Below are positions 23,866 to 31,674 of a DNA stretch of 32,984 bases, piece by piece (position 1 is the first letter of the stretch; the number at the start of each line of letters is the position of its first letter). Made by a program: the position numbers and the translations under genes. Under the pieces are notes generated by a model. That model did not search any database and was not told the origin of the DNA. It was given only the letters and a program-made list of their open reading frames with translations. Source of the DNA: a bacterium (lineage in GTDB: Bacteria > Margulisbacteria > Marinamargulisbacteria > SXXA01 > JAHFDB01); NCBI GenBank assembly GCA_023249195.1, contig JAHFDB010000014.1:1-32984 (forward strand), read 5' to 3'.

Positions 23866-25734
23866 TTATTGATATCCTTGAGCCTGCAGGGTAAACATGT
23901 GGGCATATTGTCCGTTTTTTTGAAGTAGGGTTGCGTGGTTTCCTTGTTCGATAATCGATCCTTTTTCCAAGACCACAATATGATCCGCCATGCGAACCGT
24001 GGGGAATCGATGAGAAATTAAAATGCTGGTTTTGCCTTTTGTGAGGTGTCTGAACCGTTCGAATACCGCTTGCTCAGCGTCTGCGTCGAGTGCGGCTGTG
24101 GGTTCGTCTAGAATCAACACGTCGGCGTCTTCACGCATAAACCCTCTAGATAGGGCTATTTTTTGCCATTGACCTCCCGATAAGTCGATGCCCTTATGGA
24201 ACCATTTTCCTAAGATACTATCGAGTCCATCGGCTAAGTCATGGATAACTTCGGTGGCGCCACCTCGCTCAATCGCCCGGTGAATTTGGGCTTCGTTGTT
24301 GAGTTGGTCAACCTGACCCACGCCTACATTTTCTTTGACCGATAGATGATATTCGTTAAAGTCTTGAAATACGGCTCCAATACGCTTTCTTAGGGGGTTT
24401 AATGGCCAGTCTTTAAGGTTAATGCCATCTAGTGTGATATAGCCTTCTGTGGGGTCATAGAGTCGACAGATAAGTTTAATAAAGGTCGATTTTCCGGCCC
24501 CGTTGTGTCCTACTAAGGCCAAACTTTGTCCTTTGGGAATTGTGAGTGTGATGTTTCGTAAAACCCAATGATCTGTGCCTTCATATTTGAACCCAACTTG
24601 GTGGAAGTGAAACCCTGTTTCCAGACTTTGAAGGGGTGTTTTGTTCTCGGTGAATGGAGAGGGCTCTTTGAGGACATCTTCTAGCGTTTGGATAGCAAGA
24701 AAGTCGAATAAATTAGACATATAGAGGTTGCTTTCATACATATTGCCAATGGCGGTCAGGCCGCTTTGAAAGGCTTGTTGTCCTTGTCGAAAGGCCATGA
24801 CGTAAAGCGTTAAACTGCCTAAGGTGATACGAGATAGTGCTGCCAATGTGGCCATCGCAGCGTAGCTTCCATAAAAAGTCAGGGTGGCAAGAAGGGATAA
24901 GGCGTAGGCCCATTTTGTACGCTGGGTGGACAGGTCTTTGTCTTCTTTTAAAAACTGATAGGCCAGCTGTTGATATCTCGATAAAAAAAGCCCCGATAAG
25001 CCCATCACTTTGACTTCTTTGACATGATCGTCATTGGCTAACACATATTCTAAATAGTTCAGACGACGGTTGTCGGGAGATCGACGGTTTCTCATCCGAA
25101 AAGTGGCATTAGAAAATTTCATTTCAGAGATCGTTGCAGGAATTGCCGCTGCAATAAGGGCGACAACCATCCATGCATTAAAGGCAAAAAGCAGGCCTAC
25201 ATAGCCCATAAAGGTGAGGCTGTTTTGAATCAGTTGCATGGTGTCTGTAACCATCGCCACGGGGCGAATAGAGGCTTGTTGACGGGCCTTGCTGAGGCTG
25301 TCATAAATCTCGGCGTTTTCAAAATGTCTGAGCTCAAGGCTTACTGCTTTTTCAAGAATCAGTATATTGATATCAGCCCCCAGTTTGGCACCTAAAATGG
25401 ATTGGGTTAAAAATAAAAGTCTCACAATGCCGGCTTGTATAATCACAACCGTGGCTTCAGTGCTGACCCAAAGTAAGGTGAGGGACAGGTTCTTTTGCAC
25501 AATGGCATCGACAATGGCTTTTCCCAGGCAGGCAATGCCAATGGGAAGGCCTGCTGCCATCAGTGTTAATAACCCAATAAGGGCACAGAGCCAACGAGAC
25601 GATTTCCAAGCAAGCCCTAGACTGGGAGGAATATATTGGATACTGGCCCAGAAGGCGGATTTAAAAAATTGATTTCGAAGAGAGTTTATCATGAGTCTTT
25701 GTAAAATATAGTAAAGACCGTAGATTTTCCACAT
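23866..25734 (-). CDS. ABC exporter, fused membrane and ATP-binding domains
   Basis: A 622-residue half-transporter of the MsbA/LapB-like exporter class. Residues ~40-340 are the membrane domain with about six helices and a long cytoplasmic segment that includes MRNRRSPDNRRLNYLEYVL. The nucleotide-binding domain holds Walker A GHNGAGKST, the Q-loop VFQDFNEY, the signature LSGGQWQKIALSRG, Walker B VLILDEPTAALDAD and the switch His in ISHRF. The substrate is unknown; domain order and the lack of a peptidase domain suggest lipid, peptide or drug export. The start is uncertain: ATG 25734 follows AAAAGAG without spacing, while ATG 25692 (608 residues) would follow a TATATT box by 12 bases. It lies downstream of tRNA-Ser. 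Confidence 0.9.
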   Translation of the reverse strand: MWKIYGLYYILQRLMINSLRNQFFKSAFWASIQYIPPSLGLAWKSSRWLCALIGLLTLMAAGLPIGIACLGKAIVDAIVQKNLSLTLLWVSTEATVVIIQAGIVRLLFLTQSILGAKLGADINILILEKAVSLELRHFENAEIYDSLSKARQQASIRPVAMVTDTMQLIQNSLTFMGYVGLLFAFNAWMVVALIAAAIPATISEMKFSNATFRMRNRRSPDNRRLNYLEYVLANDDHVKEVKVMGLSGLFLSRYQQLAYQFLKEDKDLSTQRTKWAYALSLLATLTFYGSYAAMATLAALSRITLGSLTLYVMAFRQGQQAFQSGLTAIGNMYESNLYMSNLFDFLAIQTLEDVLKEPSPFTENKTPLQSLETGFHFHQVGFKYEGTDHWVLRNITLTIPKGQSLALVGHNGAGKSTFIKLICRLYDPTEGYITLDGINLKDWPLNPLRKRIGAVFQDFNEYHLSVKENVGVGQVDQLNNEAQIHRAIERGGATEVIHDLADGLDSILGKWFHKGIDLSGGQWQKIALSRGFMREDADVLILDEPTAALDADAEQAVFERFRHLTKGKTSILISHRFPTVRMADHIVVLEKGSIIEQGNHATLLQKNGQYAHMFTLQAQGYQ

Positions 25735-25753
25735 CTCTTTTAATGGGAATAGC

Positions 25754-25876
25754 TTAAGGTGTCATTTTCTTAGGGCTAGTTTTTGTGTTTAGAAAATTTT
25801 GGGAAGTGACTACTTTTTTGCCTTTTTGTTCATAGAGTTTGCGCATGCGTTCCATGGCGAGTTCAGGGTTTTTCAT
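25754..25876 (-). CDS. Possible small basic protein downstream of tRNA-Ser
   Basis: A 40-residue open frame beginning MKNPELAMERMRKLYEQKGK, rich in Lys and Met, lying between tRNA-Ser and the ABC transporter on the same strand. The open frame continues upstream through the tRNA, but that part is only a translation of the tRNA gene. There is no clear Shine-Dalgarno. The N-terminal part could form a helix. It may be a real small protein or chance; I could not match it to any family. Confidence 0.22.
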   Translation of the reverse strand: MKNPELAMERMRKLYEQKGKKVVTSQNFLNTKTSPKKMTP

Positions 25877-25915
25877 ACGTTTTTTTTGAGAAGGGCGGAC
25901 TAATAGAATCTGGTT

Positions 25916-26005
25916 TGGCGGAAAGGGTGGGATTCGAACCCACGGTGAGCTTTCACCCACACACGCGTTCCAGGCGTGCTCCTTAAACCACTCGGACACC
26001 TTTCC
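25916..26005 (-). tRNA. tRNA-Ser (anticodon GGA), CCA encoded
   Basis: Read on the minus strand: seven-pair acceptor stem GGAAAGG/CCTTTCC, discriminator G and encoded CCA. The anticodon stem is CACGC/GCGTG around the loop CTGGAAC, giving anticodon GGA for UCC and UCU codons. The long variable arm (GGTGA/TCACC) is typical of serine, and the T arm GTGGG/CCCAC carries the loop TTCGAAT. All arms pair correctly. Confidence 0.97.
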
Positions 26006-26016
26006 GTCTATTATAT

Positions 26017-26058
26017 GGGGCTTGCGTCGCCCCCTCAGTTGGAGTCAATCCAACTGAG
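26017..26058. repeat. Two adjacent GC-rich hairpins upstream of tRNA-Ser
   Basis: GGGGC/GCCCC (26017-26033) is followed immediately by a perfect ten-pair hairpin CTCAGTTGGA/TCCAACTGAG with loop GTCAA (26034-26058). They touch and lead into the tandem repeats. The composition is much more GC-rich than the surroundings. This looks like a dispersed REP-like or other palindromic element rather than a terminator, because no U-run follows. Confidence 0.5.
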
Positions 26059-26067
26059 CCTCCCCCT

Positions 26068-26158
26068 CACGCGCTTTACGCGCTGGTCGCCACGCGCTTT
26101 ACGTGCTGGTCGCCACGCGCTTTACGTGCTGGTCGCCACGCGCTTTACGTGCTGGTCG
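26068..26158. repeat. Four tandem copies of a 23-bp GC-rich repeat
   Basis: Copies at 26068-26090, 26091-26113, 26114-26136 and 26137-26158. Each starts CACGCGCTTTACG and ends GCTGGTCGC; the first has CGCG where the others have CGTG, and the last lacks its final base. Each unit has internal dyad symmetry (CACG...CGTG). The open frame that reads through them on the plus strand has no start signal and is a by-product of the repeats. They lie just upstream of tRNA-Ser on its 5' side. Confidence 0.85.
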
Positions 26159-26254
26159 TGTCTTTGGGACACTCCGGATTTTTTTGTACCGGATTTTGGG
26201 ATGTTGAGAGATAGTGTACTTGATTTTGGGGATTCTGGAAACTTCTGATGTGTT

Positions 26255-26509
26255 TTAAGAGGAAATAATGTCTCTATTCCATAGGCGATCAAGAAAAGTT
26301 TTCCAAGGGAGGATGGTAATAACTCCCGTTTCTAACTGTATCTGTCGTGGTCTTGGGTCTTGTGAGATGACAAACAGTGTTGCAGTGGGATGGTCGTGAT
26401 GGAAGGCGAGTCATATCTGAAAATATTCTTTGACCGTTTTTGAATCAACCCCACAGTCTCTGGCTATATTTGTATAGACGAGCAACTCGCCGTGGCAAAT
26501 TATGGATGT
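26255..26509 (-). pseudogene. Relic of a DUF4143-type AAA+ ATPase
   Basis: Conceptual translation of the minus strand gives HGELLVYTNIARDCGVDSKT followed by VKEYFQI, the helix-turn-helix linker typical of bacterial and archaeal AAA+ ATPases with a C-terminal DUF4143 domain. An in-frame TGA follows, and then LAFHHDHPTATLFVISQD and later ITILPWKTFLDRLW, which match the very end of the same family, before the TAA at 26255-26257. The N-terminal ATPase domain and most of DUF4143 are missing. So this is an internally deleted, truncated remnant with about 85 codons left. It accounts for most of the otherwise gene-free stretch between tRNA-Ser and the next gene; 26159-26254 shows nothing I can name beyond a small TCCGG/CCGGA dyad. 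Confidence 0.65.
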
Positions 26510-26513
26510 CTAT

Positions 26514-27122
26514 TTAGCGATTCTGAAAGCTTTTAAGTAAGGTGACGGGTCCGTTATCAATGGGATCAAAAAGTTTATTGGAAGTAGCAATAAAGGTAAT
26601 AAGTAATATGACCCCGTTTAATACCAAATAAATGGGTGGAAGTTGAAGCATCCAAATAACCCCAAACATGAGGGTAATAGAGGCTAAAAAACCGATGTAA
26701 AAAGAATTTAAGAGAAGGCAGGATAGAATCACTAAAAGGGGAAAAAGCCAAAGACATGAGGGGTCTAGAAAACTATAAATTCCTAGGAGTATGAAGAGGT
26801 GTTTGTGTTGGTTTTTAAAGCTTAAAAAGGGTGACCAGATGTTAAGTGCTAAACCTAGTCCGGAAAAGATTAAGAGGGTCAGAATGCTGAAGTTCAGGGT
26901 GCGCTCGAAAAAGTAAGCGAGTCCATAGCCTTTTAGAAATTGGCAGGCTTGGGCGAGAAAAAGGACAAAAGGGGTTTTGGAACAATAGACCATGGGTTTG
27001 GGTATATCGAGTTTGTGATAGGTTTTTCTGGCGCGAACAAGCATCCCACACAGAAGGGCTTCGATAGGGATAGCACTGAAAAAGAGGCCGCCGGCGAGAA
27101 GTAAAAATGTGGTAGAGTCCAT
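26514..27122 (-). CDS. Divergent PlsY-like membrane protein lacking catalytic motifs
   Basis: A 202-residue polytopic membrane protein, roughly six helices. It resembles PlsY, the acyl-phosphate:glycerol-3-phosphate acyltransferase, in helix pattern and in the segment IWSPFLSFKNQHKHLFILLG, which parallels the PlsY run GHIFPVFLGFKGGKGVAT. CQFLKGYGLAYFF parallels the region around D..KG, and the C-terminal NKLFDPIDNG parallels the PlsY tail. However, the PlsY catalytic patterns GSGNIGATN and GGKG are not present, so acyltransferase activity is doubtful. It starts two bases after the lysC stop and so is co-transcribed with aspartokinase. The link to PlsY is a weak, pattern-level call. Confidence 0.5.
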   Translation of the reverse strand: MDSTTFLLLAGGLFFSAIPIEALLCGMLVRARKTYHKLDIPKPMVYCSKTPFVLFLAQACQFLKGYGLAYFFERTLNFSILTLLIFSGLGLALNIWSPFLSFKNQHKHLFILLGIYSFLDPSCLWLFPLLVILSCLLLNSFYIGFLASITLMFGVIWMLQLPPIYLVLNGVILLITFIATSNKLFDPIDNGPVTLLKSFQNR

Positions 27123-27124
27123 CT

Positions 27125-28345
27125 TTAGTGTTTGTCGAGTTCAAATTCGGTGTGCAAAAGGGCAAGCGCGTGTTTGGCATCGGATCGTGCAATGGCACAT
27201 GAAATTTTGATTTCTGAGGTGGAAATAAGGTTGATATTGATGCCGTTTTTACCAAGGGCACTGAACATTCGGGCAGCTATACCTGGTTTTGAAATCATGC
27301 CTACGCCTACGATCGAGATTTTTGCGATGGAGGTGTTGGTGGTGACATTCTGGGCATTGAGGGTTTTGGCAACAGATTCGGTGACATTTTTGGCGGTGTC
27401 AAAATCGTCTTCTAAGACAGTAAAGGTGATTGTGTTCTTATTGTTTTCTTCGCTGCTTTGAATAATCATATCAACATTAACCGAGGCTTCGGCAAGTTGG
27501 GTAAAAAGTTGGCTTGCAGTACCTGGTGTATCGGGAATTTTATTGAGGGAGATAACGGCTTCTTCTTCACTGAGTGTAATGCCAGTAACGGGACGGTTGT
27601 TTTCCATGGGGTTGGCCTCCTTGACCATGGTGCCTTCCTCGGGTGAAAACGAGGAACGCACGTGAAGTATAATGTTGTTTTCTTTGGCACATTCTACAGA
27701 ACGGGGATGCAGTACTTTAGCCCCTAATGAGGCCAGTTCGAGCATTTCATCATAGCTAATTTCGGCAAGCTTTGAGGCGGTTTTGACGGCGCGAGGATCG
27801 GTTGTATAAACGCCGTCGACATCGGTGTAAATTTCGCAGACGGGGGCACCTAGTGCTGCCGCTAGGACTACAGCCGAGGTGTCAGAGCCTCCACGCCCAA
27901 TGGTGGTGACGTCGTTAAAATCGTTGAGGCCTTGAAACCCCGTAACAATCACAATTTTACCCTCGGAAAGTTCTTTCCTGAGGCGAGTGGGATCTACGCG
28001 GGTGATTTTAGCTTTAGAATAGAGATTTTCAGTTTGAACCCCAGCTTGAGGCCCTGTTAGAGAAATGGCATGTCCGCCTTGTGCTTGAATGGCCATTGCA
28101 ACAAGTGCCGCAGAAATGTTTTCTCCTGTTGAGATCAAGGCATCATATTCTCGGGCAGAGGGTTTTGAGGTGATTTGTTTTGCCAATGAAATTAAGTCAT
28201 CGGTGGTATCTCCCATTGCAGAAACCACGACTACCACATGGTCATAGTGTTTTTGACTTTCAATAACCCTTGTTGCGACGGCTTTAATGCGCTCTGGGGA
28301 ACCTACAGAGGTGCCACCAAATTTTTGAACAATGATCGAAGGCAT
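27125..28345 (-). CDS. lysC: Aspartate kinase (monofunctional, with two ACT domains)
   Basis: Phosphorylates aspartate, the first step to lysine, threonine, methionine and diaminopimelate for peptidoglycan. The 406-residue protein begins with IVQKFGGTSVGSPERI, the ATP/aspartate-binding signature. It continues with VVVVSAMGDTTDDL, TGFQGLNDFNDVTTIGRGGSDTSA and CEIYTDVDGVYTTDPR, and ends with a regulatory region of two ACT domains (from about residue 265) including TPGTASQLFTQLAEASVNVD and SKPGIAARMFSALGKNGINI. Such enzymes are usually feedback-inhibited by lysine and/or threonine. A strong promoter sits upstream, and a PlsY-like gene follows. Confidence 0.96.
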   Translation of the reverse strand: MPSIIVQKFGGTSVGSPERIKAVATRVIESQKHYDHVVVVVSAMGDTTDDLISLAKQITSKPSAREYDALISTGENISAALVAMAIQAQGGHAISLTGPQAGVQTENLYSKAKITRVDPTRLRKELSEGKIVIVTGFQGLNDFNDVTTIGRGGSDTSAVVLAAALGAPVCEIYTDVDGVYTTDPRAVKTASKLAEISYDEMLELASLGAKVLHPRSVECAKENNIILHVRSSFSPEEGTMVKEANPMENNRPVTGITLSEEEAVISLNKIPDTPGTASQLFTQLAEASVNVDMIIQSSEENNKNTITFTVLEDDFDTAKNVTESVAKTLNAQNVTTNTSIAKISIVGVGMISKPGIAARMFSALGKNGININLISTSEIKISCAIARSDAKHALALLHTEFELDKH

Positions 28346-28397
28346 AGGAAGGACTCTTTTCTGAAAATTAAGATCAAATATGTTTCAAACGCGTCAG

Positions 28398-28426
28398 ATT
28401 ATACTCCCAACCCGTTTAGGGCTCAA
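28398..28426 (-). promoter_or_regulatory. Sigma-70-type promoter for lysC
   Basis: On the minus strand TTGAGC (28426-28421) and TATAAT (28403-28398) are separated by exactly 17 bases. The start would fall near 28391, leaving a ~46-base leader before the lysC ATG at 28345. The -35 overlaps the end of the pyrD-like gene, so lysC can be expressed independently of it. Confidence 0.65.
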
Positions 28427-29451
28427 GGAACTAAAACACGATTGAGTTTGGGGATGCAGTAGGGATCTTGGACGACAGCTGTTGCGAGCCCGAAAAGAAG
28501 GGCTCCTTTTTTTTTGAGGGCCAGGACGTGCTCGGGTTTAGAGATACCCCCAGTGGCCATAATTGGGCAGCCCAGTGGGGCAAGAAGGGTGGTCATGTCG
28601 AGGGTTCGTTTGAATAATGCAGGGCCACTTAGTCCGCCACCTCCGATTGATATGGCTGTGGACGGTAAGCCTAATGCGTCACATTTTCTGAAGCTGGTAT
28701 TGCCGATATTAATATAAGTTCGAGGAAAAGAGGCGATGAGTTTCCCGTAGGTTAAAAGGGTGTCGTTGGGTTGGTCGGGCGAGAGTTTGACCCCTACAAT
28801 GGTGTTCGAATGGTTTCGTATAAAGCGTAAGAGTGCCTCTAATAAAGTGGGGTTTTTGCTTAAATCTTGACCCTCGGGTGTATTGGGGCAACTAATGTTT
28901 AGCTCTAGATAGTATCGGCCTGGATACAGGGTTTGAAGGGCGTGATCAAGTTTGAGAAAATTGTCTTGATAGTCCTCTAAGCTGTTCCCGCCGATGCTGA
29001 TTCCAATTGGTTTTTTATCCGAAAACAGGGTTAGGGTAGGCAGTGACTCTATAAATTTTGAAATTCCTTTTCCAGGAAGTCCCATTGCGTTGAGCAACCC
29101 TTTTCCTTCTGGGGTGGTGACTTCGGTGATGCGCGGGTGTGGATTTCCTGGCCGAGGTTCTTTTAAAAGGGTTTTGATTGTGGCGCCACCCAGGCCAAAT
29201 TGCATCCAAATATGTAAAATGTCGGGGTCATCTTTGAAAGCGGCGAGGGTAAGGGGTGAGGGAAAAGAGAGATCGTACAGAGAAACCCCAATGTGCTTTG
29301 GAATAGAGAAGTGATAGATCCATTTTTTCAGAGGCTTAAGGCGGATATAGGCGTGGTCTCCGAGGGTAATGGCGGTTTCCAGGTCTTTTGTACCTAAAAG
29401 AACACAACGCCGGATGCTGCGATAGAACCAGGACAAAAGTGTCGCTCTCAT
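28423..29451 (-). CDS. pyrD: Dihydroorotate dehydrogenase
   Basis: Oxidises dihydroorotate to orotate in pyrimidine synthesis. The 342-residue FMN barrel has an N-terminal segment of ~50 residues before the barrel (basic and hydrophobic), as in membrane-associated class 2 enzymes that reduce quinone. Motifs: GATIKTLLKEPRPGNPHPRI, LLNAMGLPGKG, PIGISIGGN, the active-site loop LNISCPNTPEG, SIGGGGLSGPAL and MATGGI. The catalytic loop carries Cys (C188), the class 1 residue, where class 2 enzymes have Ser, giving a mixed picture. The ATG at 29451 lies seven bases after a TATAAT box (minus strand 29464-29459) with no Shine-Dalgarno, so the message may be leaderless. Confidence 0.9.
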   Translation of the reverse strand: MRATLLSWFYRSIRRCVLLGTKDLETAITLGDHAYIRLKPLKKWIYHFSIPKHIGVSLYDLSFPSPLTLAAFKDDPDILHIWMQFGLGGATIKTLLKEPRPGNPHPRITEVTTPEGKGLLNAMGLPGKGISKFIESLPTLTLFSDKKPIGISIGGNSLEDYQDNFLKLDHALQTLYPGRYYLELNISCPNTPEGQDLSKNPTLLEALLRFIRNHSNTIVGVKLSPDQPNDTLLTYGKLIASFPRTYINIGNTSFRKCDALGLPSTAISIGGGGLSGPALFKRTLDMTTLLAPLGCPIMATGGISKPEHVLALKKKGALLFGLATAVVQDPYCIPKLNRVLVP

Positions 29452-29574
29452 AGGGGTTATTATAGAGTGTCTTGACGGTGGAGGGAACCCTGTATTAGCC
29501 TTGGGTTTCGAGTCACAAACGAGTTTATGATGCGGGGTAAACTTTCTAAAATTGATGAATCAAGGAGACCCCTG

Positions 29575-31656
29575 ATGATAATCTTGTTAAATAAAACAAT
29601 GTCTACTCAGTCTAAAGATTCTCTATTTGGTGTGACACTCAGGCAATTTGCAAACACACATGGGTCGAGTAGACATTCTAAAGCCACGACTCACAATTTG
29701 GAAGCAGCTACTCAGGGAATTGCCACCTTTTTTGGTTTTGATAAGGCAGATGTGGTGTTGGCGGGTAACACAGAGTCGGCTTCTGGACCAACCCAGCTGT
29801 TAAGGAAGATGATGGAAATAAGAGACCCTATGGGTCAACGTAAGTTTCATGTTATTCATACAGCAGATTTTGGAAATGGGGAGGCTCTAGTTGAAAAAGT
29901 AAAAGAAATGCACCTTTCTGGACAGAGTGTATTTTTGGATATTTCTTACGATGCTAGGTTTTATATCAAGAAAAAGGCTGACGTCACACCGCAGTCTGGA
30001 CTGGTTTCGCGCCAGGTTATCCCCTTGTCTATGGCAGATTTTCCAGATGTCAAAGGCATGATTGTACCCGCTAACGATAAGCCTGGGGGGCAGGGTGGTA
30101 TGGCTGTTTTGGTGCTTAAAAAAGGATTTTATGATGAGGGCTTGGCATTGCCCCCTGCAGTCCCAGGTGGAGGGACTGTGGATGCGGTGATCGATCCGAC
30201 GTATCCGGTTTACTCAAAAAGCCCTGAAAAAGAAGTGGGTGGAAGTCCGGCTACGTTGAGAATGGCAAAAATGTGTGATGCTGTATACGACTTTAACCCA
30301 TTGAGTATAGTGCCTGTTTTACAGTTAGATTCTAGAGGCCTTGGACAAAACACGACTTTATTTCATCACTGGAAAGCAAGATCTTTACAGGAATTAAGGC
30401 AAGATATGCCTGGAGACCCGAAAGAAAATCAGAATTATTTTGATTATACAGCTTCGGCAAAGCCTGATGGGGGTATTCTTGAGGTTTTGAGTAGAATTGA
30501 GCGTGAGAGCCCTCGAGATCGCCGGAAAAAAGCCGAAGAGGCGGCCACTTATGTGGTGTCTCAACTAGGGGGTAGAAAAGGGGATGTATTGGTTCCGAAC
30601 GGGGCGGGGGCGACAGGGCCGTTTAATCTGCTGGTAGCTCGTGTCAAAGAAAGCTTGCTTAGACAGAATCCGAACGCGTTTTTGGACCCGTTATTGAAGC
30701 ATGTTGTTTTCCTGTCAAAACGCGAACACCATTCAAATATTCTGCCATGGCTAGAAGCAGGGTTTGAGATCTGCCAAATAGGGTTAACTTCGGACGGATT
30801 GGATGATTATGAAGGGTTACGCTCTGCAGTAGACTTGGCCCAGACGAATGGCCGATCTATGTTTATTTCGTGGTCGGCATCTTCAAATGTGACGAGTGTG
30901 AAGGCGGATTTAGAGTGTTTAAATGGCATTGCCAGTCTCTATAGCATCCCTGTTTTTTTAGATTTGGCGGCCCATGTTTCTCATCATCCCTATCGTTTTT
31001 CTGAGCATTCTCAGGTAAAAGCGGTGGTGATTGCAGGTCATAAAAATCACGGGGGACCCGGAAGTTGTGGCGCTTTAGTGGTTAAAGGAGACTATGAAAG
31101 CATACTTTTGAAAGACGAAGATAGACACTTGGTTCAGACGGGTGTTGGGGAATTGCCCCTTATTCAGTTGGCGCTGACCTTCAAACTGATGCAAGATATT
31201 GGCATGAAAAAAATTGAAAAAATTGAAATGGCTTATGCAAAGCGCATTATGGAGGCATTGAAATCTATTTCAAATGTAGAGATTATGGGGCCTTCAGATC
31301 TTAAACATAGGGGTTCTATTATTGCGTTTAATATTCGTGTTTCGGATGCTTGGGTTGGAGACAAGTTGGTCATTAATGATCGTTGTTATATAAAGCCTGG
31401 GAGGCTAGGGGAGCTTATCGAGGCTCAGCATGGCATTATTGGGCGTGCTGGATGCAGTTGTGCGGGCCCTTATGGGGTAGAGTTATTAGGTCTGACAGAA
31501 GCTCAGGCTGAGGCTATTCAAAAACAGATAGCGGCAGGAGACTCCACAGATAAACCCGGATGGTTTAGACTGAGGGCGGACTTCCTTAAAACAGAAGAGG
31601 ATGTCACTCGGCTTATTGAAGCTGTGCGCAATATAGCTGGGCAGTATGAATCTTAA
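29575..31656 (+). CDS. Two-domain class V aminotransferase / cysteine desulfurase-like protein
   Basis: A 693-residue protein starting at ATG 29575 behind a strong AAGGAG; the frame is open 16 codons further upstream. It contains two class V aminotransferase-like units. The C-terminal unit (residues ~290-693) keeps the expected PLP residues: D463 in LDLAAHVSHH, Schiff-base lysine K490 in AGHKNHGGPGSCG, and cysteines C627 and C629 in RAGCSCAGPYG. The N-terminal unit (~20-285) matches the same fold in reduced form, with ANTHGSSRHSKATTHNLEAA, NDKPGGQGGMAVLVLKKG and PPAVPGGGTVDAV. At the lysine position it has Asp (D168) followed by Lys, so it is probably not a functional PLP site. With DsrE2 and TusA downstream, I infer that it supplies or moves persulfide sulfur. 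The exact substrate is unknown. Confidence 0.8.
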   Translation: MIILLNKTMSTQSKDSLFGVTLRQFANTHGSSRHSKATTHNLEAATQGIATFFGFDKADVVLAGNTESASGPTQLLRKMMEIRDPMGQRKFHVIHTADFGNGEALVEKVKEMHLSGQSVFLDISYDARFYIKKKADVTPQSGLVSRQVIPLSMADFPDVKGMIVPANDKPGGQGGMAVLVLKKGFYDEGLALPPAVPGGGTVDAVIDPTYPVYSKSPEKEVGGSPATLRMAKMCDAVYDFNPLSIVPVLQLDSRGLGQNTTLFHHWKARSLQELRQDMPGDPKENQNYFDYTASAKPDGGILEVLSRIERESPRDRRKKAEEAATYVVSQLGGRKGDVLVPNGAGATGPFNLLVARVKESLLRQNPNAFLDPLLKHVVFLSKREHHSNILPWLEAGFEICQIGLTSDGLDDYEGLRSAVDLAQTNGRSMFISWSASSNVTSVKADLECLNGIASLYSIPVFLDLAAHVSHHPYRFSEHSQVKAVVIAGHKNHGGPGSCGALVVKGDYESILLKDEDRHLVQTGVGELPLIQLALTFKLMQDIGMKKIEKIEMAYAKRIMEALKSISNVEIMGPSDLKHRGSIIAFNIRVSDAWVGDKLVINDRCYIKPGRLGELIEAQHGIIGRAGCSCAGPYGVELLGLTEAQAEAIQKQIAAGDSTDKPGWFRLRADFLKTEEDVTRLIEAVRNIAGQYES

Positions 31657-31674
31657 AAGGGAGTTTTTTCCATC

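Noticed and set aside
26068..26158. CRISPR array
   Set aside because: The 23-bp units are directly adjacent with no spacers, and no cas gene is present.
25976..26248. 90-residue open frame over the tandem repeats
   Set aside because: It reads across tRNA-Ser antisense and four 23-bp repeats with no start signal; the repetition comes from the DNA repeats.
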